This document shows, one piece after another, positions 47,666-56,686 of a stretch of DNA of 64,000 bases; position 1 is the first letter of the stretch, and each line of letters begins with the position of its first letter. The DNA lies in NCBI RefSeq assembly GCF_000335475.2, contig NZ_ANAH02000069.1:1-64000 (forward strand), read 5' to 3'. The stretch comes from Cystobacter fuscus DSM 2262 (GTDB lineage: Bacteria > Myxococcota > Myxococcia > Myxococcales > Myxococcaceae). A program made the position numbers and the translations under genes. The notes under the pieces are model-generated. The model was not told the origin of the DNA. It made no database searches and was given only the letters and a program-made list of their open reading frames with translations.

Positions 47666-48486
47666 AGGTCCTCGTAGGGGGTGCCCTCGTCCCAGAGCCG
47701 CTCGAAGGCGAGGTTCAGCAGGGCGACGGCGCCTCGGTGGCGCAGGGCGACGGCGGTGAAGCTGGGCGGACCGCCCACCGGGTCCTGCATCGAGAGCAGC
47801 GCGACCTCGTCGTCGAAGACCTGCATCTTCACCGGCAGGGTGTGGACGATCCGGATCCGCTGCCCCTTCTTGCTCAGCGTGCCCATCCACTCGCGCAGTT
47901 CCGGATCGTCCAGGGCCTCTCGCTCGTAGAGCGCGCGGTAGCGCACGCCGCGCTCGAGCGGGACCTGCAGGAAGCGGCGGTTCTGCTCCGAGGAGAGGAT
48001 GAGGGGGCGCTTGATGAGCGAGTGGACGTGGTGCTTCGCCGCGCTCGCGAGGGCGATGGCCTGCGCGGCGATGCGCGAGGGATCGGCCAGGGCCTCGACG
48101 TACTGCAGCGGATCGTTCTCCCCCTTTCCCGACTGGAACAGGGGGCCGAGTTGCGCCGCCAGCGCCAGGGCCACCGCGGCCGTCCGCTCGCGCTCGCGCT
48201 CGAGCTCCATGGCTCGCTTCGCGCTGAGCGCGGGCAGGGCCGTCGCCGGATCCGTGGGGAAGAACGTGCGCGGGGTGGTGTCACGCGCGACGCACAGGCC
48301 CTTGGCCTCCAGCGAGCGCAGCACGTCGTAGATGCGCTGCCGCGGCACCTTCGCCCGCTCGGCGAGCTCCGTGGAGCCCTGGCCGCTCCGAGAGAGCAAC
48401 GCGAGGTAGACGCCACTCTCGTAGGCGTTGAGCCCGAGGCCCGCCAGGTCCGTACTCGAAGCCTCCGCCTCTGTCCCTGTCTTCAC
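47662..48486 (-). CDS. TrmB-family transcriptional regulator
   Basis: A 274-residue regulator. An N-terminal winged helix (LGLNAYESGVYLALL, STELAERAKVPRQRIYDVLRSLEAKGL, about 15-55) is followed by a coiled coil and a phospholipase-D-like C-terminal domain. This is the TrmB layout, in which the C-terminal domain binds a sugar or other metabolite. GTG 48486 is chosen as start with GGGAG upstream; a longer frame would read through an operator. It heads a two-gene operon with the acetyltransferase. Two near-identical palindromes upstream point to autoregulation. Confidence 0.85.
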   Translation of the reverse strand: MKTGTEAEASSTDLAGLGLNAYESGVYLALLSRSGQGSTELAERAKVPRQRIYDVLRSLEAKGLCVARDTTPRTFFPTDPATALPALSAKRAMELERERERTAAVALALAAQLGPLFQSGKGENDPLQYVEALADPSRIAAQAIALASAAKHHVHSLIKRPLILSSEQNRRFLQVPLERGVRYRALYEREALDDPELREWMGTLSKKGQRIRIVHTLPVKMQVFDDEVALLSMQDPVGGPPSFTAVALRHRGAVALLNLAFERLWDEGTPYEDL

Positions 48487-48527
48487 CGCTGTCGCTCCCG
48501 GACGTTGTCGCCGACTTCCCCGACTCA

Positions 48528-48578
48528 ACACCACTGCTCAGTGGTGTCATTCCAAGTAACACCACTCATCAGTGGTGT
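48528..48578. promoter_or_regulatory. Paired palindromic operators of the TrmB-type regulator
   Basis: ACACCACTG-CT-CAGTGGTGT (48528-48547) and ACACCACT-CATC-AGTGGTGT (48559-48578). The arms are identical and the centres are 31 bases apart, about three helical turns, so two dimers would bind on one face. They lie 42-92 bases upstream of the regulator's start. Confidence 0.85.
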
Positions 48579-48707
48579 CAACGTGGGCGGAGCAAGCGCC
48601 CCCAGGCTGCGCCCAGGCAGGGGGCCTGCTCTCACGTGAGTGGCGGCAACGCCCGAAGGGCGCGCGGCACGACCCGCGAGGCCGAGCCGCGTGACTCCCA
48701 CACGCGC

Positions 48708-49928
48708 CTAGAACCGCACCTGGAGGGTCTTCAGGTTGTGGGACAGGGGCGCCCCCGACTGCCAGTCGGGCTTCTCGTAGGCGGGCCGGGTGTTCGGGAA
48801 GCGGCGCAGCAGGATGCGGAAGCACTCATCCGCTTCCATGCGCGCCAGCGCCGCGCCCAGGCAGTAGAAGGACCCCATGCCGAAGCCCAGGTGCCGGTTG
48901 GGCTTGCGGGTGATGTCGAAGCGGTCCGGATCCGGGAACACCTCCGGGTCACGGTTGCCCGCCCCCAGGGCCAGGTAGAAGGTCTTGCCCGCCGGGAAGG
49001 AGCGGCCACACACCTCCACCGGCTCCGTGCTCACCCGGGAGATGATGCTCGCGGGACCATCGCAGCGCATCATCTCCTCCACCGCCGTGGCCATCAGCTC
49101 CGGCCGCGCCTTGAGGAGCTCGAACTGGTCGGGGTGCTCGAAGAGCATCACCAGGCCGTTGGCGATGAGGTTGGCGGTCGTCTCGTGCCCGGCGAAGAGC
49201 AGGAGCACGCAGTTGGACACGATCTCCTCCTCGCTCAGGGTGCCCTCCTTCGAGGCGGCCAGCAGCACGCTGATGAGATCCTCACGGGGCTCGCGGCGGC
49301 GCTCCTCGAGCAGGGGACGCAGGTAGTCCTGCATCTCCAGGACGCTGCGCTGGGAGCGGCGCAACTGGTGGATGTCCGAGCGCCCGAAGAGCGCGGTGAT
49401 GTCACGCGACCACGCCTGCAGCTTCTCCCGGTCGCGCGTGGGCATGCCCAACATCTCGGCGATGACGTTGGCGGGCAGCGGATACGCCAACGCCTCCACC
49501 ACATCCATGCGGCCCCGCGACTCGACCGCGTCGAGCAGCTCCTCGGTGATCTGCCGCACGCGCGGGCGAAGCGCATCCACGGTGCCGGGCGTGAAGTAGC
49601 GCTTGAGCAGGAGCTGGAAGCGCAGGTGATCCTGCTCGTTGGTGTGGCCCATCCACAGCTGGATGGACTGGCGCACCGGGAGCAACTCCTGCTGCTGCTC
49701 CGGAGTCAGCAGATCCATCCAGTTCGCCATGTTGGAGGAGGCCAGGCGCCGGTCCTTCAACGCCGCGAGGATGTCCGCGTAGCGCGTGAGCACATAGGCA
49801 TTGAGCTGGGGGCTCCAGATCAACGGATTCTCGGCGCGGATCCGATGCAGCGTGGGCATCGGGTTCGCCATCATCTCCGGCGTGAACAGATCGTAGGTCG
49901 GAAGCGTGGAAGCGGTGGTCGTCGTCAT
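48708..49928 (-). CDS. Cytochrome P450 with atypical heme-binding loop
   Basis: A 406-residue soluble bacterial P450. The I-helix is LLLFAGHETTANLIANG (acid/Thr pair ETT), the K-helix ExxR is EEMMR, and the heme ligand is Cys356 in FGMGSFYCLG. The usual FGxGxHxCxG is changed: His is replaced by Phe. It probably oxidises a hydrophobic natural-product-like molecule, with separate redox partners, none of which is encoded nearby. The ATG at 49928 has GGAG upstream; ATG 49943 is possible. A 30-bp palindrome 58 bases upstream suggests control by a dedicated repressor, though no regulator is adjacent. Confidence 0.87.
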   Translation of the reverse strand: MTTTTASTLPTYDLFTPEMMANPMPTLHRIRAENPLIWSPQLNAYVLTRYADILAALKDRRLASSNMANWMDLLTPEQQQELLPVRQSIQLWMGHTNEQDHLRFQLLLKRYFTPGTVDALRPRVRQITEELLDAVESRGRMDVVEALAYPLPANVIAEMLGMPTRDREKLQAWSRDITALFGRSDIHQLRRSQRSVLEMQDYLRPLLEERRREPREDLISVLLAASKEGTLSEEEIVSNCVLLLFAGHETTANLIANGLVMLFEHPDQFELLKARPELMATAVEEMMRCDGPASIISRVSTEPVEVCGRSFPAGKTFYLALGAGNRDPEVFPDPDRFDITRKPNRHLGFGMGSFYCLGAALARMEADECFRILLRRFPNTRPAYEKPDWQSGAPLSHNLKTLQVRF

Positions 49929-49985
49929 GGCGGAAGTCTCCATCCAGGGGCAGTTCGGGTAAAGCGTGAAGAGGAGGAAGTTTTT

Positions 49986-50015
49986 CCATACGGTCAAATC
50001 TTATTGACCGCATGG
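49986..50015. promoter_or_regulatory. 30-bp palindrome upstream of the P450 gene
   Basis: CCATA-CGGTCAA-ATCTTA-TTGACCG-CATGG: perfect 7-bp inner arms and, with one mismatch, 12-bp arms. It is placed 58-87 bases before the P450 start and contains the only AT-rich core in this gap. Strong operator candidate; the cognate regulator is not encoded here. Confidence 0.7.
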
Positions 50016-50146
50016 ATGGTTCCCCGCCCGCCGAGCGGCCCGGCGAACTGTTCACCCGGAACCTCCGCATCACCCTCGAGCGCGAAAGACATCCCTCCGC
50101 ATGACTGGCAAACCCTCATGCGGTGGTTGCTCGAAAGGGAGGACAC

Positions 50147-50593
50147 ATGCGCAAGCTGATGGTGACGGCGGTGGCGGTGCTCGGAGTGGCAGTGGGCTAC
50201 CCGGCGGCGGAGGCGAAGAACGCGCCGCAGGAGTCGGGCGCGGCCCAGATGCAGCAACAGACGACGGGGACGGAGAACAAGGCGCAAGACAGCCAGATGG
50301 CGGGCAAGTCCGACGCCAAGACGCAGGAGGTGATGGGGAAGGTCGAATCCGTGTCGGGTGACAGCCTGTCAATCCGGATCCCCAGCAAGGCCAACCGCAA
50401 GATGGACCGCCTCAAGGCGGACGCGCAGTCCAAGATCGTCAAGGACGCCCGGCCCGCGACCATCTCCGAGTTGAAGGAAGGTGACGAGGTCCGCGTCTCC
50501 TACAAGATCGTCGGCAACGAGCGGCACCTCATCAGCGTGGACGCCACCTCGGCGAAGGCCCCCGCTCCAACTCCCGAGAAGAAGGCCCCGTAA
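50147..50593 (+). CDS. Small secreted hypothetical protein
   Basis: A 148-residue protein with a signal peptide (KLMVTAVAVLGVAVGYPAAEA), a Gln/Ala/Asp-rich linker (about 25-60) and a conserved-looking beta domain (about 62-130: QEVMGKVESVSGDSLSIRI and ELKEGDEVRVSYKI in two parts). That part reads like a small OB- or SH3-like domain of the type in DUF5666 proteins. A Pro/Lys tail ends it. Periplasmic; function unknown. AAAGGGAGG lies six bases upstream of ATG 50147. Confidence 0.75.
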   Translation: MRKLMVTAVAVLGVAVGYPAAEAKNAPQESGAAQMQQQTTGTENKAQDSQMAGKSDAKTQEVMGKVESVSGDSLSIRIPSKANRKMDRLKADAQSKIVKDARPATISELKEGDEVRVSYKIVGNERHLISVDATSAKAPAPTPEKKAP

Positions 50594-50605
50594 CCGCCCG
50601 CGGGC

Positions 50606-51727
50606 TCACACGAAGCGGGCCAGGGCGAAGCGCGACAGATCCCAGGGCACCCGCTGGTCCGTGGCCATCCAGGCCGCGATCCGGCCGAGCAGCACGGTGA
50701 ACTTGAAGCCGTGTCCGCTCAGTCCCCCCACCACCGTCACCCGGGGCTCTCCGGGCAGCCTGTCCACCACGAAGTCGTGGTCCGGCGTCATCGTGTAGAG
50801 GCACACCTTCTCGAACGCCACGCGCGGCGACAGCCCGGGCAAGTGCTCCGCGCAGGCCCGGCGCAGGGGCTCTCGGTCCGACTCGTGAACTTCCCGGTCC
50901 ACCCGGTGGGGCTCGGTGGACGAACCCGGCTCATGCAGCGCCACCTTCACGCCGGGCAGGTGTTCGTCGTGTGGGAAGCCGTAGAAGTTCGTGCCGAAGT
51001 CGATCCACACCGGGAAGCGATCCGCGCTGAAGCGCGCGAGCGGCTCCGTCGGCTCGAAGTGACAGTACACCTGCCGCGTCACCGTGAACGGCAGCGGCAC
51101 CACCCTCGCCAGCAGGCGGGCCGTCCAGGGCCCCGCGCAGACCACCACCCGGTCGAACTCGAGCACCTCGCCCCCCGCGAGCACGAGGGCGACGCCGCGC
51201 GCCCGGGGCTCGAGGGCCTCCACACGCGTGCCCGCGCGCACCTGGGCCCCATGCGCCGACGCGAGGCGGAGCTGCGCGCGCACGCACGCGGAGGCCCGGA
51301 GGAAGCCCGCCTCGGGCTCGAACACCCCCGCCTCCCCTTCCCGCAGCCGGAAGCCGGGGAACTTCCGCGCGCACGCGGTGGGATCCAACTCCTCGAAGGA
51401 AACCTGGTTGTCCGCGAGCGCCCGGCGGATGGCGCTCAGGTCCGGGTGTCCCTCCGGGGCGAAGAACAGGCCGCCCGTGCGCGCGAAGAGCTTCTCCCCC
51501 GCCTCGCGCTCCAGCTCTGCCCAGAGCGGGTAGGCCTCGCCCATCAGTGACGTGTAGAAACCATCCGGGTACGTCTTGCGGATGATGCGCGAGGAGCCAT
51601 ACGAGCTGCCCTGATCATGGTCGGGCGTGAATTGCTCCACGACGGTGACGGCGTGTCCCTCGCGAGCAAGGAACCGCGCCACCGCGCTGCCCACTCCGCC
51701 CGCTCCCAGTACGGCGATCCGTGCCAT
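50606..51727 (-). CDS. FAD-dependent amino acid oxidase, SolA / monomeric sarcosine oxidase-like
   Basis: A 373-residue flavoprotein. The N-terminal GAGGVGSAVARFLAREGH dinucleotide motif (about 8-25) and EQF are followed by GSSYGSSRIIRKTY, which holds the sarcosine-oxidase loop, and the late VVGGLSGHGFKF motif containing the Gly/His/Lys region near the flavin. The usual covalent-flavin Cys (typically in a CxYTxTPD context) is retained: KVCLYTMTPDHDF. It oxidises N-methyl amino acids or related amines, making H2O2. Start ATG 51727. Overlapping neighbour: none. Confidence 0.85.
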   Translation of the reverse strand: MARIAVLGAGGVGSAVARFLAREGHAVTVVEQFTPDHDQGSSYGSSRIIRKTYPDGFYTSLMGEAYPLWAELEREAGEKLFARTGGLFFAPEGHPDLSAIRRALADNQVSFEELDPTACARKFPGFRLREGEAGVFEPEAGFLRASACVRAQLRLASAHGAQVRAGTRVEALEPRARGVALVLAGGEVLEFDRVVVCAGPWTARLLARVVPLPFTVTRQVYCHFEPTEPLARFSADRFPVWIDFGTNFYGFPHDEHLPGVKVALHEPGSSTEPHRVDREVHESDREPLRRACAEHLPGLSPRVAFEKVCLYTMTPDHDFVVDRLPGEPRVTVVGGLSGHGFKFTVLLGRIAAWMATDQRVPWDLSRFALARFV

Positions 51728-51778
51728 ACCGGGCATCCTGCCCCAGCCCGCGGCCTCCCGGGAGGGGCTGATCGAGCT

Positions 51779-52201
51779 TCATCGCCGCTTCGCGACGTGG
51801 GCGACGATCCGCTCGATGAGGGCGTACGGGATGGGTGCGTTGAGGGGGAACTTGATCGTGTCCTTGGCGTCGCGATAGGGCTCGAGCGCCTCCTCGATCG
51901 GGTCGTCGGAGCGGTAGATGGGATAGAGCCCGATGTGGCGCTTCCAGGCCGCGAAATACACGGCGTGCCGCTCGTCGAGCATGAGCGCGGGCATCCCGTA
52001 CTTGATCTTCTCTTCCGCCTTGGGCAGCACCTTGCGGATGGACTTGCGCACCTTCTTGAGGATGACCTGCACGTCCTCGGGGAACGAGGCGATGTAGTCG
52101 TCGATGGTCGAGGACTTGGGCGCCTGCTCGTCCTTTCCCGGCCGGAAGCGCGCCGCGCGGGTCGTTGTAGGAACCGTACATGTCTTCCTTCTTTCAGCCA
52201 C
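51779..52201 (-). CDS. DUF1801-type (YdhG-like) small protein
   Basis: About 140 residues. The domain reads STIDDYIASFPEDVQVILKKVRKSIRKVLP, then EEKIKYGMPALMLDERHAVYFAAWKRHIGLYPI and FPLNAPIPYALIERIVAHVAKRR, in pieces, which is the DUF1801 pattern. The N-terminal 25 residues are not conserved. A start at ATG 52201 has no ribosome site; GAAAGAAGGA actually precedes an ATG at 52181 that lies in another frame (MYGSYNDP...). So the gene may carry a small frameshift near its start. Cytosolic; molecular function of the family unknown. Confidence 0.75.
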   Translation of the reverse strand: MAERRKTCTVPTTTRAARFRPGKDEQAPKSSTIDDYIASFPEDVQVILKKVRKSIRKVLPKAEEKIKYGMPALMLDERHAVYFAAWKRHIGLYPIYRSDDPIEEALEPYRDAKDTIKFPLNAPIPYALIERIVAHVAKRR

Positions 52202-52494
52202 GCCGTCATTTCGGACTGGCTCGGCTGCTCGATGGCTTGGCCCTGCTCATCGAGGCGAAGGCTGAGACCCTCGAGCGATAGCACGTGTGCCATCCGCGGC
52301 GCTACTCGCGGGATTCAGCAGATGCGTCTGGCACATCTCGTCTGCTCCGCCACAAAAGCGGCGTAGGCACACACGCTCGGCGCGAGGTGTACTCGAGCCG
52401 AGCGCAGACCAGCGGGAGCAAGGTCGCATGGACCCCCAAGGGGTCGCCATCAAGCAGGATCCCACGAAATGGCGAGCAGCTCCAGCATGGCCCG

Positions 52495-53307
52495 TCAGAT
52501 GCCGGCGGAAGCCAACTCAATCGCGCTTCGCCAGTTCAGCGCGGCGGAATTGACGCATGCCTTGTATTGCCGGTCCTTCGAGACACCGGTGACGTAAGCC
52601 ACGATCGATTGCACGCTCTTGGCCACGTAGGACCATCCCGGAACCCAACCCACCGGTTTGGGCACCAGGCTGAACGCCGCCGAGCACTCCATGATTTCGT
52701 AGGTCACGGTTCCCAGGATGTCGCCCACCTCGGCATTCATATCCCAGCTGGCTGCCAGCGACGCGTTCCAGATCGAAGCGGCTACCTTTCGCAGCTCCAC
52801 CTGGTCGCTGGGGCTCGGGGTACCCGCGGTGACCTGCGGCAGGTTGGCAGGTGCCCTGGCCGCCGGGTTCGCCTCCAGGATGACGTCCACAGGCGGGCCG
52901 AAACGCAGTGCCCATACTGCGATGGCAGGATGAGTCCGACCGCCCAGGTCACCGAAGTAGATGACATTGCCGCGCTTCGCGTCGAAATACGCGGCATAGG
53001 TCCGGCCGTCGGCATAGTGAACGAATGCCGCCGCATGTTGCCCGGGATGGCCGACCCGCCAGCCGTCCAGGAAGATGCCGCCGTCCTTCAGGAGAACGGG
53101 GCTTGCGGTGGCCGTGAAGTTTTCGACGAACGCGTCGTGGTGGTTACCCAGAAGTTGACGCACGTCATGTTCGGCGCCCTCGCTACCGAGGGCGTCTGTC
53201 AACGAACGCGTCTGGCCCGAGGGGATGCCCGCAGCCCAGCAGGGCACCATGAACACGTAGACAATCAAAGCGCAGACGGCGTTTAGACCAAACTTTCGGA
53301 CTCGCAT
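52495..53307 (-). CDS. Secreted hypothetical protein, lower GC
   Basis: A 270-residue exported protein; signal peptide about 1-26 (FGLNAVCALIVYVFMVPCWAAG). The mature part contains two globular segments: ADGRTYAAYFDAKRGNVIYFGDLGG and a helical tail with three cysteines (ECSAAF, KACVNS). No family is recognised. GGAGGAG lies six bases before ATG 53307. The gene is less GC-rich than its neighbours and its closest match may be in other proteobacteria, hinting at transfer. It is monocistronic with a 300-base upstream region of no clear content on the right. Confidence 0.65.
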   Translation of the reverse strand: MRVRKFGLNAVCALIVYVFMVPCWAAGIPSGQTRSLTDALGSEGAEHDVRQLLGNHHDAFVENFTATASPVLLKDGGIFLDGWRVGHPGQHAAAFVHYADGRTYAAYFDAKRGNVIYFGDLGGRTHPAIAVWALRFGPPVDVILEANPAARAPANLPQVTAGTPSPSDQVELRKVAASIWNASLAASWDMNAEVGDILGTVTYEIMECSAAFSLVPKPVGWVPGWSYVAKSVQSIVAYVTGVSKDRQYKACVNSAALNWRSAIELASAGI

Positions 53308-53714
53308 CTCATTCTCCTCCATGTGAACTGACCGGGACGTATGCCACGTCTGGCTCAAACCGACCTGATGCTTCGGCGGCGCCGGGCGGTGGCGCCGCAA
53401 TCAGATCAAATGACGATCACCAGGTCAAGCCATGGGCGTCCGACTTCGTCGTGGAAAGCGCGGTGACCGACGCGTCCCCCTGAGCCCGATCTTGTCTGAC
53501 GATTGGCACAATCCCATGAACAGAGACTGCATGAAGTCACGACCTGTCACGGCCTGTCACGGCATCCCCTCCCCTCGGCCCGCGGCACAGCCAATGCGAC
53601 GGATATCAACGCTCTCATACACCCCGCGGTCTAGGTACACATTACACGGGACGCTCTACATACATAGAGTCCAACCCCACCCAGCTCTCGCTCGAAAGAG
53701 CAGGAGACATCCAC
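53308..53714. other. 407-base gap
   Basis: It holds the promoters of two divergent genes. ACCTGTCACGGCCTGTCACGG near 53541-53562 is a tandem CCTGTCACGG repeat, and CTCTA-CATACA-TAGAG at 53654-53669 is a small hairpin about 45 bases before the next start. No gene is seen. Confidence 0.4.
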
Positions 53715-56588
53715 ATGATACCGCGAAGAACCCATTCCGTCGTCAGACCTGTCTTTTTCGTTTTCGCGCTCGGCTTGCTGCATTGGGGGTGCACGACCCG
53801 CCTCGATGAGCAGAAGGAGCGGTCTCCCCCAAAACACTCGGTGGGCCAGACCCGAGCGCCGCTGGTGGGCAATGGCGATTTCGAGAATGGCGACCTGAGC
53901 AACTGGACCGTGGGCACCCATTACAACCCAGGCCTGAGCGCCGTCCCGCCCACCAGCCTTTCCGATTTGAGTCTCCTGGGTACGGGAGCCCACCTGACCT
54001 TCGCGGTGAATGGGGCGCCGGAAACGCAGATCCCGGTGGGCCTCAGTGCCGGGTCGACCCTCCGCTACCCGCGCTACGGACAGTGGGCGGCGGTGGTCAA
54101 TCAAAACGGCTCGAGCAACAACACCAACAGCTTGAGCCAGACCTTCCGGATCACCAATTCAGACATCGATCCGGCGGATGGGAAATTCCACCTCCGCTTC
54201 GCGCTCGCGCCGGTCTTCGAGGATCCCGGGCACCTGGCCCGTGATCAGCCCTACTTCTACGTCGTGGTGCACAACACCACGAGGAACAAACAATTGTTCT
54301 CGAAGTTCGAATACTCGAACCAACCCGGTGTCCCGTGGAAGACGGACCCCTCGAGCCAGGTGCTCTATACAGACTGGAAAATCTTCGATTTCGCTCCCAA
54401 TGCCGCGGACATCGACGTCGGAGATCAGCTAGAACTCACGGTCGTCGCCGCCGGGTGTTCACAAGGAGGCCACTTCGGCCACGTCTATGTGGATGGGTTT
54501 GGCGCCTTCCTCCCCGGGCTGTCGATCTCCGCGAGTGCACCCTCTCAAGCCAATGCTGGCGACGCCTTGACCTATACCTATCTGGTGAGCAATTCGGGTC
54601 CGGACACGGCGACCCATGTCATCGTCGACCAGCCCCTGCCGGCGAATACCACCTTCGTGGGACTCAATGCGCCGGGCGCAGTCTGCACGGTCCCCGCGGT
54701 GGGTGCTCAGGGCACGGTCTCCTGCGACCTGGGCACGCTCAATCCCGCCGCGAGCACGACCTTCCAACTGACCGTGCGGATCGATCCGGGAGCCACGGGG
54801 ACCGTGAGCAACGGCAACTACACGGTCCGGGATGACAGGACTTCTGCCCTCCTCGGGCCCCTGGTCGAGACGCTCATCACCCAGGGTATGGTGTTCGCGG
54901 ACCTGGCAATCACCAAGAGCGATGGTGTGGCCGCAGCCGGTTGGGGCCAGACCCTTCAATACCTCATCGAGGTCACCAATCACGGGCCCGCGGCGGTGAA
55001 CGACGCGCACGTCATGGATACCCTGCCGGCCCAGCTCACCTCCGCCACCTGGACTTGCACCGCCTCCCACGGCGGCGTCTGCGCCACGCCGACGGGCACG
55101 GATGACATCGATGCGAAGGTCCACCTGCCGGTCAACGGCAAGGCCATCTTCAGCTTGAGCGCGACCGTCGTCAGCGGTTCCGGAACTGGCCGCCTCTCCA
55201 ACCTGGCCTCCGTCACCGTCCCCGAGGGAGTCATCGACAACGACAGCACCAACAACCAGGGCGTCGACACGGACTCGATCGGGAATCTGCATCTGCTCAC
55301 CGTGAGCAAGGACCCGGCTTCCAGTGGGACGGGCCTCGTGGTCACCAGTCCGGCGGCCATCTCCTGCGACGCGGCCTGCGCCCGGGCGACCGCGCAATTC
55401 CTGGAAGGAACCCTGGTGAGTGTCACCGCGACCGCCGCGCCGGGTGACACCTTCGTCGGATGGACGGGGGCCTGCACCGGCTCCGCCAACCCGTGCGACG
55501 TCACCATCACCGCGGACACGGTCCTCACCGCGCTGTTCACCTCGCCCAGAGCTCCCACGGGGAGCACCTGCTCGAGCGCGACTAACTGTCTCAGCGGCTC
55601 CTGCGTGGATGGGGTTTGCTGCAACACCAGTTGCACGGAGCAGTGCATGGCCTGCAACGTCCCGGGGTCGGTCGGAACGTGTTCGCCGGTCACCGGGGCC
55701 CCGGTGGGAGACCGTCCCGCGTGCGCCGCCGGAGACTCCGTCTGTGGCGGAAGCTGCGACGGCACGGGAGCGAGTTGCTCCCATCCCACCTCGAATATCG
55801 TCGTCCGCCAGCCCACGACGGGCGCCTGCTGCCTGAACGTCGACCTGAATGACTACAACCTGTTCTTGCGCGAGGATTACAGCGGGGGACACGATGTCGT
55901 GGGCAAGGTGGCGGCGGGTGGCAACATCACCCTGACGAACTTCTCGGTGGGATGGGGATTGCCGGGCAACGACATCTCCAACACACTGGTCGCGGGCGGT
56001 CTGCTCACCCTCTCGCGCGGAGGCGTCTGGGGTGACGCCCGGTACGCGGGCGGCTACAGCACCAACCAGAGCGTGGTCTTCCCCCGAGGCCACGCGGCCC
56101 AGGGCGCGCCCATCGACTTCGCGACCCGGTTCGACGAGCTGCGCGACCTGTCCTCGAGGCTCGACCGCATTCCGGCCAATGGCAGTACGTCGCGTGAGTC
56201 CTGGGGTGGCCTCATGTTGAACGGCACCCACCCCGTCTTGAACGTCTTCGACATGAGCGCCAGCGCCTTCACCCGTGCCACACTCTTCGAACTCCACGCA
56301 CCGGCTGGCTCCTTCGTCGTGGTCAACGTCCGCGGCGCCTCGGCGACCCTTTCCAGGTTCGCCATGCTCTTCAGCGGCGGCATCGATCTGCACCGCGTGC
56401 TCTTCAACTTCGTGGATGCGACGAGCATCGATGCCAGCAGCATTGGAATCCAGGGCACGGTGCTGGCGCCCAACGCGCGGGTCACGTTCAATGATGGCGC
56501 TTGGGATGGTGGCATCTATGCCCTGTCCCTGACGGGTGATGCCGAGGGTCACATCAACCCCCTGCAAGATCACCAGCTCTGTCCCTGA
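53715..56588 (+). CDS. Surface lipoprotein with DUF11-type repeats, Cys-rich module and choice-of-anchor A domain
   Basis: A 957-residue cell-surface protein. The signal peptide ends with a lipobox-like LLHWGC. After an N-terminal beta-sandwich (about 50-270) come two DUF11 domains (about 273-395 and 400-530), a Big-like repeat with NPCDVTITADTVLTALF, a Cys-rich stretch with SCVDGVCCNTSCTEQCMAC (about 636-655), and a C-terminal choice-of-anchor A domain (about 715-957, NDYNLFLREDYSGGHDVVGK). The Cys-rich piece with GVCCN is a recurrent myxobacterial surface module. Such proteins act in adhesion and matrix rather than catalysis. Its GC is a little lower than flanking genes. Confidence 0.82.
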   Translation: MIPRRTHSVVRPVFFVFALGLLHWGCTTRLDEQKERSPPKHSVGQTRAPLVGNGDFENGDLSNWTVGTHYNPGLSAVPPTSLSDLSLLGTGAHLTFAVNGAPETQIPVGLSAGSTLRYPRYGQWAAVVNQNGSSNNTNSLSQTFRITNSDIDPADGKFHLRFALAPVFEDPGHLARDQPYFYVVVHNTTRNKQLFSKFEYSNQPGVPWKTDPSSQVLYTDWKIFDFAPNAADIDVGDQLELTVVAAGCSQGGHFGHVYVDGFGAFLPGLSISASAPSQANAGDALTYTYLVSNSGPDTATHVIVDQPLPANTTFVGLNAPGAVCTVPAVGAQGTVSCDLGTLNPAASTTFQLTVRIDPGATGTVSNGNYTVRDDRTSALLGPLVETLITQGMVFADLAITKSDGVAAAGWGQTLQYLIEVTNHGPAAVNDAHVMDTLPAQLTSATWTCTASHGGVCATPTGTDDIDAKVHLPVNGKAIFSLSATVVSGSGTGRLSNLASVTVPEGVIDNDSTNNQGVDTDSIGNLHLLTVSKDPASSGTGLVVTSPAAISCDAACARATAQFLEGTLVSVTATAAPGDTFVGWTGACTGSANPCDVTITADTVLTALFTSPRAPTGSTCSSATNCLSGSCVDGVCCNTSCTEQCMACNVPGSVGTCSPVTGAPVGDRPACAAGDSVCGGSCDGTGASCSHPTSNIVVRQPTTGACCLNVDLNDYNLFLREDYSGGHDVVGKVAAGGNITLTNFSVGWGLPGNDISNTLVAGGLLTLSRGGVWGDARYAGGYSTNQSVVFPRGHAAQGAPIDFATRFDELRDLSSRLDRIPANGSTSRESWGGLMLNGTHPVLNVFDMSASAFTRATLFELHAPAGSFVVVNVRGASATLSRFAMLFSGGIDLHRVLFNFVDATSIDASSIGIQGTVLAPNARVTFNDGAWDGGIYALSLTGDAEGHINPLQDHQLCP

Positions 56589-56686
56589 GCCTCGCACGGT
56601 GCCCAGCACCTTCCGTGTAGCCCTTCCCGCGAGCATCCTGGCAAGTGTTGCAGCATGGTTCGCGGCAAGGGCGTACTCGGGGGAGC

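Noticed and set aside
52170-52293. A short frame starting MAHVLSLEGLSL upstream of the DUF1801 gene
   Set aside because: It runs out of the reading frame into Arg/Ser-rich translation over the DUF1801 gene; only its first 40 residues look protein-like, too little to call a gene.
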